Assembly: GCA_949291675.1 (NCBI GenBank)
Contig: CASEWR010000026.1
Coordinates: forward strand, 1 to 50,975
Length of the DNA: 50,975 nt
Source: an uncultured Desulfovibrio sp.
Lineage (GTDB): Bacteria > Desulfobacterota > Desulfovibrionia > Desulfovibrionales > Desulfovibrionaceae
Direction: 5' to 3'
The stretch's first letter is position 1. Each line of letters opens with the position of its first letter. The notes beneath the pieces were generated by a model, which did not search any database, was not told the origin of the DNA, and saw nothing but the letters and a program-made list of their open reading frames with translations. Positions 35,860-43,832 of the stretch are shown here, one piece after another. Made by a program: the position numbers and the translations under genes.

Positions 35860-35871
35860 AGTTATATAACT
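35860..35871. promoter_or_regulatory. Palindrome AGTTATATAACT at the probable gntR promoter
   Basis: A perfect 12-bp palindrome overlapping the probable -10 region of gntR, 90 bp upstream of its start. A GTATAC core lies nearby at 35833-35838. Candidate operator for autoregulation; inference only. Confidence 0.4.
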
Positions 35872-36075
35872 ATTGATCGATGCCAGAATGTCAAGGACTT
35901 GCAGGGAAGTTTTTTGCCTACAACTCTTTTCTGTTATGCCATATTTAATTTGTAAAATTTTATGCAAAACAATATGCACAAGAACATAAGCATAGTATTT
36001 TAATATTCTTCTTTGTGTTGATTCAAAAACTTGTCATAATTTAGTCAACTTGTTCTTTTGTAGAGTTAAATAAAC

Positions 36076-36106
36076 AAAAAGCACCGTTGTAAAACGGTGC
36101 TTTTTT
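36076..36106. terminator. Bidirectional terminator after nhaC
   Basis: AAAAAGCACCGTT-GTA-AAACGGTGCTTTTTT: a strong stem flanked by A and T runs. It ends the symporter-racemase-lyase-nhaC transcript on the minus strand. Confidence 0.85.
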
Positions 36107-36169
36107 GAAAAATCAAATTATGTAGCAGCTGCTCTTGTTTTATGTATTGATTTACAAAGATGAATGAGG

Positions 36170-37573
36170 CTAGTTGGAAGACGCAGGTCCGGCACCTTCA
36201 GCATAGCGTCTGTTCCAGCCGGTTATGGCAGAGAATATGATGACAGCAAGAAGGGTCCAGGAATACGGATTGAGCAGGGCAGTAGCAACGGACGGTGCAG
36301 GTATGTCCCAGGCCTGAGCCGCACTGACCAATGCTCCATACCAGGCAGCAACGGCAATATGCCAGGGCAGGATAAAGAAGATTGTACACACTGCGCAGTC
36401 CATGAGATTGGCACGTCGTGCAGGTGCAAGCCCAAAGCGCTCACCCATGGGCCTGACCAGACTCGGCCCCACAAGCAGTTCAGCAGGTGCGTTGGCAGAA
36501 ATGGGGATGGATGCCAGAACAGTAGAGCCAATGATGAACAGTTCAGCCTGCCGCACAGTGTGAACCATCTTTTCATGGGCATAGTTCAGGATGCGCTGCA
36601 TAACGCCGCAGTCAACCAGGATACGTGTGACTGCGAGAATCAGAATGGCAAAGATGATGGCACCGACAACACTTTCAACACCAGCCTGAATGAGACCAGT
36701 GCTTGCACCAGCCTTTTCGGGGATGCAGAAGATGTCCGAGAGGGAAATGTTGCCAATGCATATGCCCACAACGGCTGCAGTGACATTGCCGTAGATGAGA
36801 GCCTCAATAATGTGTCTGCCGCGCAGTGCAGCCACCACAACGACGACAAGAGCCAGAAGCATGAAGATGCCGCTCGGATTCAGAGTTGCCTCCATCTGCG
36901 GAGCTACTCTGATTTCTCCTCCGCCACCGAAGAGAAGGAAGATGACGCCGGCGATGGCAGCAGCTGTAAGTGAGAGTGGTGCTCTGCTGCGCACGACGTC
37001 TTTCATTTCTGCCCCCTGCGTGTAGGCAGAAACGATGGTGGTATCAGAAATGGGGGCAAGATTGTCGCCGAAGGCAGCTCCGGAAAGTATTGCCGTACCA
37101 AGCAGCGCAGGATCCGCTCCAAGGTAGACGCCAGCCGGATAGAGCACAGGAGTCAGAGCAATACAGGTACCGGTACTTGTTCCGGTGCCAAGAGAAAAGG
37201 TCATGGCTGCCAGGAAGACCAGGAAGGTGAAGGTTGCTTCAGAAGCGCCTGTGGACATTCCCATCCACAAAAGCCCCTGAACAAGTCCGCCTGCTGCCAT
37301 CAGCTTGCCAAACACGCCGGCAAAGAGCCATGCAGTGACGATGACAATGCCGTTTTCGTCACCGATGCCCTTCATGGCAGAATCACAATACCTCTTTTTG
37401 TCCTTCGCAAAGAACAAACCAATGCAGAGAGCCAGCCAGGCGCATGCCCAGAAAGGCTTTGTACCGCCCCGTTGAGCTACTGACAGAGCTATGAGGCCGA
37501 TGACAAGGATGAGGAGAGGAATGAGGCCGCCCCAGATGCCGCCATACATGCGCAAGGGTGTCTTGTTTTCCAT
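36170..37573 (-). CDS. NhaC-family Na+/H+ (or substrate/cation) antiporter
   Basis: 467 residues with about eleven predicted transmembrane helices. Family signatures include LGTGTSTGTCIALTPVLYP (about 128-146) and AAFGDNLAPISDTT (about 166-179), a hallmark of NhaC. Most members export Na+, but the family also contains metabolite antiporters such as malate/lactate exchangers. Here it follows an amino-acid lyase with a 178-bp gap. It could restore the Na+ gradient used by the upstream symporter or exchange a product; the sequence does not decide. ATG 37573 with GGGGGA upstream. Confidence 0.88.
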   Translation of the reverse strand: MENKTPLRMYGGIWGGLIPLLILVIGLIALSVAQRGGTKPFWACAWLALCIGLFFAKDKKRYCDSAMKGIGDENGIVIVTAWLFAGVFGKLMAAGGLVQGLLWMGMSTGASEATFTFLVFLAAMTFSLGTGTSTGTCIALTPVLYPAGVYLGADPALLGTAILSGAAFGDNLAPISDTTIVSAYTQGAEMKDVVRSRAPLSLTAAAIAGVIFLLFGGGGEIRVAPQMEATLNPSGIFMLLALVVVVVAALRGRHIIEALIYGNVTAAVVGICIGNISLSDIFCIPEKAGASTGLIQAGVESVVGAIIFAILILAVTRILVDCGVMQRILNYAHEKMVHTVRQAELFIIGSTVLASIPISANAPAELLVGPSLVRPMGERFGLAPARRANLMDCAVCTIFFILPWHIAVAAWYGALVSAAQAWDIPAPSVATALLNPYSWTLLAVIIFSAITGWNRRYAEGAGPASSN

Positions 37574-37751
37574 AGGATCCCCCGAAGTACTGCATTGTGC
37601 AGAAAGCAGGCAGTACAGGTAGTGAAAAAGACAATGTTGTCCGGGAAGGTGAAGGCGGATTTGAGAATGGCAGAACCCCTGGATATACAGGAGCTCTGCC
37701 AGACTATAAGAGGATTGCGTCCGTCAGGAGGACGAATATGGAGAGGGAGTC

Positions 37752-38765
37752 TTAGAAGCGAGCGTCCTTGCGGAAGGTATCAAGGTAGGCATACAGAGCC
37801 GGAGAACCGCCTGTATGGAGGAAGAGCAGGTTGCTGCCAGGCTTGAAGTGATCCTTGCGGACAAGATCAATGAGGCCGGACATGGCTTTGCCGGAGTACA
37901 CAGGATCCAGAAGGATGCTTTCTGTGCGGGCCAGCATGACCACTGCTTCAACCATTGCATCTGTAGGCAGGGAATAGCCGGGACCCACGTAATCATCGTA
38001 TGCCACGACAGCTTCTCTGGGGATATCAAGCTTGGCGCCAATCAGCTCGGCAGTCTGCTGAGCAAGGGTGTAGACAGCTTCTTCCTGGACGGGCTTTTTA
38101 CGATTCACGCCAATGCCGGTGATCGGGATGTTCATGTTGCAGCCGACCATGCCCAGCAGGAAGCCGGCATGCGTCCCGGCGCTGCCGCTGGGAACGATAA
38201 TGTGGTCGAAGTTCAAGCCGGTCTCAAACATCTGCTGCATGGTCTCCTGAGCGCACTGCACGTACCCGAGAGCGCCAACGGGATTGGACGCACCGCCGGG
38301 AACAATGTAGGGCTTCCTGCCTTCAGCAGCGAGCTTGTCGGCAACCTTCTGCATCTCTTCAGCCATGTTGCTGCCGCCCTTGACGACAGTGATGCTTTTC
38401 ACGCCGAGCAGCTGATAGAGGAAGTTATTGCCGGAGGACTGGGGATTGTAGCTGTTTGCAACACGCTCTTCCAAAACAAGGTGACAATCGAGGCCTTCCT
38501 TGACGGACCAGGCCAGGGTGAGACGGGCGTGGTTGGACTGCACGGCACCGCAGGTAATGATGGTGTCTGCGCCCTTGGCAAGAGCATCAGCAATGGAGAA
38601 GTCAAGCTTGCGGGTTTTGTTACCTCCGCCAGTTCCAGGCAGGAGGTCGTCACGCTTCATATAGATGTTGACTTTGCCGCCGAGAGCCTTGGAAAAGCTG
38701 GGCAGATACTCAATGGGGGTAGGTTGTTTGACATATCCACGACGAGGGAACTGAGCAAGATTCAT
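37752..38765 (-). CDS. PLP-dependent D-cysteine desulfhydrase / L-cysteate sulfo-lyase family enzyme
   Basis: 337 residues, fold type II PLP enzyme of the ACC-deaminase/DcyD/CuyA group. The PLP lysine is Lys50 in GGGNKTRKL, and QSNHARLT (Gln76-Ser77-Asn78-His79) forms the substrate/PLP loop. VPSGSAGTHAG and a C-terminal HTGGSPALYAY are also family motifs. Relatives either split D-cysteine to pyruvate, ammonia and H2S (DcyD) or L-cysteate to pyruvate, ammonia and sulfite (CuyA). The N-terminus (FPRRGYVKQPTPIEYLPSFS) resembles both groups. The neighbours (acidic amino-acid symporter and racemase) favour a substrate with an acidic side chain, hence cysteate, as an inference. Confidence 0.88.
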   Translation of the reverse strand: MNLAQFPRRGYVKQPTPIEYLPSFSKALGGKVNIYMKRDDLLPGTGGGNKTRKLDFSIADALAKGADTIITCGAVQSNHARLTLAWSVKEGLDCHLVLEERVANSYNPQSSGNNFLYQLLGVKSITVVKGGSNMAEEMQKVADKLAAEGRKPYIVPGGASNPVGALGYVQCAQETMQQMFETGLNFDHIIVPSGSAGTHAGFLLGMVGCNMNIPITGIGVNRKKPVQEEAVYTLAQQTAELIGAKLDIPREAVVAYDDYVGPGYSLPTDAMVEAVVMLARTESILLDPVYSGKAMSGLIDLVRKDHFKPGSNLLFLHTGGSPALYAYLDTFRKDARF

Positions 38766-38821
38766 TCTTGTCTCCTTGTTTTGATGATAAGGTGGTAGAA
38801 TGGAGGGGAAGGAATCTCTTT

Positions 38822-39538
38822 CTACCGGGTTGGAAAAGGAAGAGTGTTTTTCGCTATGCCGACAATAGCCTTGGCCAGGACGTCAGCGGCATCAATGACA
38901 GGGCGGGGGTATTTTGCATCATGCAGAATACCAAGCTCTGTGCATGCAATCACCAGGGCATCTGCTCCCTGCCCGCAGACATCAGCAATGACAGTCTGAT
39001 AGCTTTCGTACACTGCAGGGCCCGTATCACCTGTTTTTATCTTCTTGATAACAGCAAGCAGCTGCTGTTCCTTTTCAGATGTCGCATAGACAGGTTCAAT
39101 GCCAAGACGCCGGCAAGGTTCTTCATACAGCTTTGTAATGCGAACAGCAGGAGAACAGAGTATGCCTGCTTTTCTTGCTCCAGGACATGCCTCAGCAACT
39201 GCAGCTGAGGTCAGTTCCACCATGTTTAATACAGGGATGGAGACTGCATCCTGGACATCCTTGTAGTAGTTGTGAGCCGTGTTGCAGGGAATACAGAGAA
39301 AATCCGCGCCCCACTGCTCCAGCTTTCTTCCCATCTCCGCCAGGCACGGACCGGGTGAGACGCTTCCGCCTTCAAGGAGTGCCTTGATGCGCGAAGGGAC
39401 CTTGGGGTTGTTGTCAACAATGCAGCGGACATGATCAATGTCATCCTGAGCATGGGTGAAGTGAATGACGCGCTGCATCAGGTCAACTGTCGCTTCAGGT
39501 CCCATTCCACCGAGGATTCCGGCTATCTTTTCAGCCAT
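38822..39538 (-). CDS. Aspartate/glutamate racemase family protein
   Basis: 238 residues. PLP-independent two-cysteine racemase fold. GILGGMGPEATVDL (about 7-20), first catalytic Cys85 in IPCNTAH and second Cys199 in IACTEL are all present, so it should be active. The family (RacX/YgeA/AspR) inverts aspartate, glutamate or related amino acids. It lies 15 bp after the symporter gene and 56 bp before the PLP lyase, so it probably converts an imported enantiomer into the form the lyase uses. The exact substrate is not readable. Confidence 0.9.
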   Translation of the reverse strand: MAEKIAGILGGMGPEATVDLMQRVIHFTHAQDDIDHVRCIVDNNPKVPSRIKALLEGGSVSPGPCLAEMGRKLEQWGADFLCIPCNTAHNYYKDVQDAVSIPVLNMVELTSAAVAEACPGARKAGILCSPAVRITKLYEEPCRRLGIEPVYATSEKEQQLLAVIKKIKTGDTGPAVYESYQTVIADVCGQGADALVIACTELGILHDAKYPRPVIDAADVLAKAIVGIAKNTLPFPTR

Positions 39539-39553
39539 AGGTCAACGCCTGCC

Positions 39554-40777
39554 TTATCCTTCCAGCTTTGCACCGCGTTCTTCATCCAGGTCATTTTCGA
39601 GACGGGAAACGAAGACTGCGCCAGTGGCATCACCAAGGACGTTGATGGTCGTGCGGGCCATGTCCATAATACGGTCTACACCAGCAACCAGGGCGATGGC
39701 TTCCAGCGGGATACCGACCTGAGTGAAAACCATGGTCACCATGAGGAGAGCAGCACCGGGCACGCCCATGGAACCGATGGAAGCGAGGATGGCCATAATG
39801 ACGATGGTGACCTGCTTATCCATGGGCATGGGGATGCCATAGACCTGTGCCGCAAAGATGGAGGCAATGCCCATATAAATGGCGGCACCGTCCATATTGA
39901 TGGTGTTACCCAGGGGAATTGAGAAGGTGGAAACCTGCTTGGAGGCACCCAGCTTCTGCACACCAAGCAGGTTTGCAGAAAGGGCTGCAGCAGAGGAGCA
40001 GGTGCTGAAGGCAATCATGAGAGGAGCAGACAGCACCCTGAAGAACTTTGAGGTCTTGATGCCGGAAAAGCGCACGCAGGGCAGGTACACAAAGATAATC
40101 TGGCAGAGACTGGCCACATACATGATGACGACCAGCTTGATGAGCGGCAGAAGAACTGCAATGCCGTGATTGGTGACTGTTACAGCCATCAGGGCAAAGA
40201 CACCAATGGGGGCATACAGCATGACAACTGTAGTGACCTTGATCATGATTTCAGACATGCCCTCAAAGAAAGAGGAGACAGTCTTTGTCTTGTCACTGCA
40301 CATGTTGATGCAGATGCCAATGAGAACGGCAAAGAAGATGATCTGAAGCATGTTTCCCTTGGCAAGAGCGTCCATGGGATTGATAGGAACAATGCCAAGA
40401 AGAACTGCAGAAAGGGGTGGAGGAGTGACATTCTTTGCCTGGAGGTTGTCCTTGGAGAGATCAAGACCAACGCCAGGTTCAAAAATATTGGCCAGAATCA
40501 GGCCGATGATAATGGCAATAGCAGTTGTCACCAGGTAGTAGACAAGCGTCTTCGTGGCAATGCGGCCAAGACAGCGTACATCACCAACACTCGCTGCACC
40601 GGCAACAAGTGTGACGAAGACGAGAGGGACAACAACCATGCGGATCAGGTTGATAAACAGCTGCCCGAAGGGTTGGAAGTAACTTGCTGACCAGCCCATA
40701 CTTGAGGCCAGCAATCCGACGATAACACCCAAAACCATGCCAATGCCCATTTGCATGGGCAGTCCCATCTTTTTCAT
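39554..40777 (-). CDS. Dicarboxylate/acidic amino acid:cation symporter (DAACS, Glt family)
   Basis: 407 residues, an inner-membrane elevator-type transporter with eight helices and two hairpins. TSxSSAA-type HP1 serine motif (STCSSAAAL), NINMDG-type TM7 motif (NTINMDGAA; Ala where many members have Thr), and TM8 DMARTTINVLGD. The TM8 Arg and Asp correspond to residues that bind the side-chain acid and amino group in glutamate/aspartate transporters, so an acidic side chain (carboxylate, or a sulfonate/sulfinate analogue) is expected. ATG 40777 chosen for GGAGGG 7 nt upstream. First gene of the operon. Confidence 0.93.
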   Translation of the reverse strand: MKKMGLPMQMGIGMVLGVIVGLLASSMGWSASYFQPFGQLFINLIRMVVVPLVFVTLVAGAASVGDVRCLGRIATKTLVYYLVTTAIAIIIGLILANIFEPGVGLDLSKDNLQAKNVTPPPLSAVLLGIVPINPMDALAKGNMLQIIFFAVLIGICINMCSDKTKTVSSFFEGMSEIMIKVTTVVMLYAPIGVFALMAVTVTNHGIAVLLPLIKLVVIMYVASLCQIIFVYLPCVRFSGIKTSKFFRVLSAPLMIAFSTCSSAAALSANLLGVQKLGASKQVSTFSIPLGNTINMDGAAIYMGIASIFAAQVYGIPMPMDKQVTIVIMAILASIGSMGVPGAALLMVTMVFTQVGIPLEAIALVAGVDRIMDMARTTINVLGDATGAVFVSRLENDLDEERGAKLEG

Positions 40778-40847
40778 GGAGCCCTCCAAAAAATGCTGGA
40801 GTGAATGGCAATGCACCGCCTTAGTTGTCAGCTGAATGTTGAAAATC

Positions 40848-40861
40848 AAATGTTAACATTT
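40848..40861. promoter_or_regulatory. Palindrome AAATGTTAACATTT upstream of the symporter
   Basis: A perfect 14-bp palindrome 71 bp before the symporter start. It has the GT...AC half-site style of many GntR operators and would lie near or just downstream of the possible promoter. Candidate operator; inference only. Confidence 0.45.
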
Positions 40862-41081
40862 AACAGTCATGATTTTTGTGTACAGGAGGTCAAGACGAAA
40901 AGTCAACATGTATGCCCTCTAAAGATAATAAAAAGTTTCACAAGCTAAAAAAATCCCTGTGATCTTCATATCTTACTGTTCTGCTATGAGCAGTGACAGC
41001 TGGTTCTGCCTGAACCTAAGGATGTGGGGTGTGATGTAAGGAGCTGATTGCTGTCTGCAGACACTCCTGCAGGCAGCAACG

Positions 41082-41109
41082 AAAAAGGGTCCCCGCACTG
41101 GAGACCCTT
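41082..41109 (-). terminator. Terminator of the DUF1538/PII-like operon
   Basis: On the minus strand AAGGGTC...GACCCTT forms a 7-bp stem followed by five T, 38 bp past the PII-like stop. Confidence 0.65.
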
Positions 41110-41146
41110 GAGACATCCGGGGTCACAGACCCGGAACTTCAAAGCG

Positions 41147-41884
41147 TTACTTGCCGCCCAGGGGCAGGAATTTCTCAACCCCCATGCAGAAGGCAATGCC
41201 AAGTCCCTCCTGCTGCAAAAAGTCGGTTGTACGGATGGCTTCCAGGATGTTGCGCGAGCTGTCGGCACTGGCCAGGATGAGCAGGATGTCCTTCTCAGGC
41301 ACAATGGAGATGCCGAAGAACTTTGCGTCTTCTTCCCTGGCAGTGCCTCTGCCGTGCAGAATGGTGCCGCCTGTGGCACCGGCCTTGCGGGCTACGGACA
41401 TGATGTCTTCTGCGTAGCCTGCGTTGATAATGACAGTAATGAGTTCGTGGCTGGCTGGGGTGCTTGTGCTCATGCTTGTATCCCTGTGGGCAAGCGACAG
41501 CACGCTTGCTCTGTGAAGTGCAAAGACGTCAATGACGAAAAGAATGCCCTTGACCTTTTTTCTGACCCATTCCGAAGTGTGCAGGGCCGTCATGATGGAG
41601 TCGGTGGTTTCCGGAGTGGCAAGAATGAGGACGATTTCCTTTCTGCTGTCTCCAAGACCAAGCATCTGCAGGAGGTCACTCTTTGCCGTACCGCGGCCAA
41701 GAAGAATGGTGCCGCCGGTTGCGCCTGCTTCCTTGCTGATGCTGACAATGCGCTCGCCGTGCTTGCGGTCCACGATGCAGCAGAGCAGCTTGCAGCCTTC
41801 CATTGTGATGGCAGGGCCAGTCTGTATGCTATCCATGAGACTATCCTTGAAGCTGTCCTTGAGGCTGTCCTTGAGACTATCCAT
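41147..41884 (-). CDS. Tandem PII-like signalling protein
   Basis: 245 residues, two PII-like (ferredoxin-fold) halves in one chain: about 30-120 and 145-245. Each contains the nucleotide-loop motif GATGGTILxGRGTA and an I(V/L)LILA strand. Single PII proteins are about 110 residues, so this is a fused duplicate. Most likely it binds a nucleotide and gates the adjacent DUF1538 membrane protein, as PII proteins do for transporters. The N-terminus DSLKDSLKDSFKDSLMDS is made by a 12-bp repeat. Two in-frame ATGs (41884 and 41836) each have AAGGA 7 nt upstream; the first overlaps the upstream gene by 8 bp. Confidence 0.85.
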   Translation of the reverse strand: MDSLKDSLKDSFKDSLMDSIQTGPAITMEGCKLLCCIVDRKHGERIVSISKEAGATGGTILLGRGTAKSDLLQMLGLGDSRKEIVLILATPETTDSIMTALHTSEWVRKKVKGILFVIDVFALHRASVLSLAHRDTSMSTSTPASHELITVIINAGYAEDIMSVARKAGATGGTILHGRGTAREEDAKFFGISIVPEKDILLILASADSSRNILEAIRTTDFLQQEGLGIAFCMGVEKFLPLGGK

Positions 41885-41902
41885 GAGGCTGTCCTTGAGT
41901 TC
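41831..41902. repeat. 12-bp tandem repeat at the DUF1538/PII-like junction
   Basis: Six units of (A/G)TCC(A/T)TGAGGCT type (plus strand). They cover the end of the DUF1538 gene, its stop, and the start region of the PII-like gene. The array duplicates the AAGGA + ATG initiation signal on the minus strand. Confidence 0.9.
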
Positions 41903-43409
41903 TCTCTCTTCGGGCAGCCCTGTTGCGCTCTCTGCGTTCCCGCAGGAGCTTCTGCTCCTTGCGATGGAAGAGGATACCCAGAATCTGAATGGTGATGAGG
42001 GGCATCATGGCAATCATGGCAATGACACCGAAGGCGTCAGTGATGGGATTGCCGCCAAGAGCCGCTGAGGCACCAAGGGTGAAGGCCAGAATGAAGGTTG
42101 AGGCCATGGGGCCGGAGGCAACGCCGCCTGAGTCAAAGGCAATGGCCGTGAACATCTGCGGGCAGAAGCGCATCAGTCCCAGGGCCAGGGCATAGCCGGG
42201 AATGAGCAGCCACCACAGGCTGATGCCATAGATGACGCGCATCATGGAGAGGCTCACAGCCAGAGCCACGCCCAGGGAAAGCGAGGCCAGCATGATATTG
42301 CGCTTGATGTGGCCGCCGGACACTTCTTCGATCTGCTCGTTCAGCACCCACACTGCAGGCTCTGCGCAGACCACCACAGCGCCGAGCACAAGGCCCACCA
42401 CCATGAAGATCCACGTATGGCCGAAGGAGGCCAGGGAGGCGCCGAGCACGCTTCCTGCAGGCATGAAGCCGCCCTGCACGCCCACAAAGAAGAAGATCAG
42501 GCCGATGAAGGTATAGACAAGACCGACACTCATGCGAATGAGCTGGGTCCTTGGCATCCTGATGAGGAAGAGCTGGAAGACAATGAACATGGCAACCAGG
42601 GGAGCCAGGGCCATGGACACTTCCTCAATGACATGGGGGATGCGGCTGGTGAACTGGGCTAGCAGGGAGAGCGGCTCTGTGGCAGCCTCGGCTGCAGCTG
42701 CAGCCGTCTCTGTGTGCATGCCCGTCTTTGCCGAGATGACGCCCAGGGTGATGACTGCCAGGATGGGGCCGATGGAGGCCAGGCCGATGAAGCCGAAGCT
42801 GTCCTGTTCGGCATGTCTTCCCCCGCGCACAGAGGCCACACCAATGCCCAGCGCCATGATGAAGGGCACGGTCATGGGGCCTGTGGTGGCACCGCCGGCA
42901 TCAAAGGCAATGCCCAGGAAGTCCGCAGGTGCAGCGGCTGCACAGCAGAAGAGCAGTACATAGAAGCCTGCCAGGGCCAGCTTGTAGGAAAAGGCAAGCA
43001 GAATGCGGCCAACTGCCACCAGCACAAAGATGCCCACGCCCATGGCTATCATGAAGACCAGGCTCTGGCTGGAGATGGCAGGATTGACGCTCAAGACCTG
43101 CTGGGCCAGCACGTGGACGTCTGGCTCTGCTATGGTGATGAGAAAGCCGATGACAAAGGCTGCGATGAGCAGGAGGAAGACGTTTCGTTTGGAGGTGATG
43201 GCGGCACCGGCCTTCTGCCCGATGGGCACCATACCGAGCTCTGTACCGTGCAAAAAAATACCAAGGCCCACGATGACAAGTGCCCCGCCGACAAGGAAGG
43301 GCCCAAAGGCATCACCCATGGGAGCAATGGTCAGGTGCAGCAGTACCCCGATGGCCATGATGGGAATGACCGAGATGACGGATTCCCGGATTTTTTCAAA
43401 AAGCTGCAT
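41877..43409 (-). CDS. DUF1538 family membrane protein (putative transporter)
   Basis: 510 residues, two homologous membrane halves of about 230 residues. The first half has FDAGGATTGPMTVPFI (about 167-182), and the second has FDSGGVASGPMASTFI, the DUF1538 duplicate signature. About 13-14 helices. Function is not established; the re-entrant-looking GGxxxGPM segments and a PII-like partner suggest a regulated transporter. The C-terminal tail is Arg/Lys-rich (about 485-505). ATG 43409 has a weak Shine-Dalgarno. It overlaps the PII-like gene downstream, so the two are co-translated. Confidence 0.88.
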   Translation of the reverse strand: MQLFEKIRESVISVIPIMAIGVLLHLTIAPMGDAFGPFLVGGALVIVGLGIFLHGTELGMVPIGQKAGAAITSKRNVFLLLIAAFVIGFLITIAEPDVHVLAQQVLSVNPAISSQSLVFMIAMGVGIFVLVAVGRILLAFSYKLALAGFYVLLFCCAAAAPADFLGIAFDAGGATTGPMTVPFIMALGIGVASVRGGRHAEQDSFGFIGLASIGPILAVITLGVISAKTGMHTETAAAAAEAATEPLSLLAQFTSRIPHVIEEVSMALAPLVAMFIVFQLFLIRMPRTQLIRMSVGLVYTFIGLIFFFVGVQGGFMPAGSVLGASLASFGHTWIFMVVGLVLGAVVVCAEPAVWVLNEQIEEVSGGHIKRNIMLASLSLGVALAVSLSMMRVIYGISLWWLLIPGYALALGLMRFCPQMFTAIAFDSGGVASGPMASTFILAFTLGASAALGGNPITDAFGVIAMIAMMPLITIQILGILFHRKEQKLLRERRERNRAARRERTQGQPHG

Positions 43410-43832
43410 GTGTTGGTTCTCATGTCCTGAAAGTGAGGGAGGTCACGGGGAAGCATGGCAAGCCATGCCAAAGTCTGCACATTACGTTATATCGCAAGAA
43501 ATGACAAATACTTGCTAATGGAAACAGCAAGAGATCCTCCCCTAAGCCTGGGCAGGAGAGACGCTTGTGCAGACAAGATACTCTATGCAAAATCCCTGCC
43601 TGAAGTGCTGCAAAAAAGCAGGGCAGGGTGGGGATATCGTCAGGGCAGAGGCTGGCAGAGCCCCTGAGCAGGCCCTGGAACAGGGCCAGGGGACAGGCTT
43701 TTGCCAGGCATTGGGCAGGGCCTTGAGACAGCGGACACAAAAAAGGGGAGCGGCAGCAAACGCTGTCGCTCCCCGGAATATGTCAGTCTGCAGCATCAGG
43801 CTGCATAAGCTGCCATGGGCTCAGGGTATGGT
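43410..43832. other. Gene-free stretch between groEL and DUF1538
   Basis: 423 bases. The groEL terminator is at 43736-43774. A GCATGGC-AA-GCCATGC inverted repeat lies at 43453-43468, 44 bp before the DUF1538 start. An AT-rich segment at 43480-43520 may hold a minus-strand promoter (GATATAAC) but no clear -35 was found. Confidence 0.5.
43736..43774 (-). terminator. Terminator of groES-groEL
   Basis: On the minus strand GGGGAGCGACAGC pairs with GCTGCCGCTCCCC around a GTTT loop (one mismatch), then TTTTTT. 58 bp past the groEL stop. Confidence 0.85.

Larger units (their letters stand above)
35771..36169. other. AT-rich gene-free stretch between gntR and nhaC
   Basis: 399 bases with clearly lower GC than the rest. 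It holds the nhaC-side terminator (36076-36106) and, nearer gntR, the probable gntR promoter: TTGACA near 35890-35895 on the minus strand with AGTTAT 17 bp downstream, overlapping the palindrome at 35860-35871. Short frames here have no recognisable product. Confidence 0.55.
40778..41146. other. Gene-free stretch upstream of the symporter
   Basis: 369 bases. The half next to the symporter is AT-rich and holds a 14-bp palindrome and a possible minus-strand promoter (TTGACT near 40906, an 18-bp spacer, TACACA near 40882). The other half holds the terminator of the PII-like gene (41082-41109). Confidence 0.55.

Noticed and set aside
34076-41000. tRNA-Val as attachment site of an integrated island containing the AT-rich module
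   Set aside because: No integrase is present and no second copy of the tRNA 3' end was found in the window. The tRNA and GNAT gene have the same base composition as the dcw region.
43447-43472. Sigma-54 promoter (TGGCA...TTGC) before the DUF1538 gene
   Set aside because: The GG-to-GC distance is about three bases too short; the sequence is better explained as a GCATGGC/GCCATGC inverted repeat.
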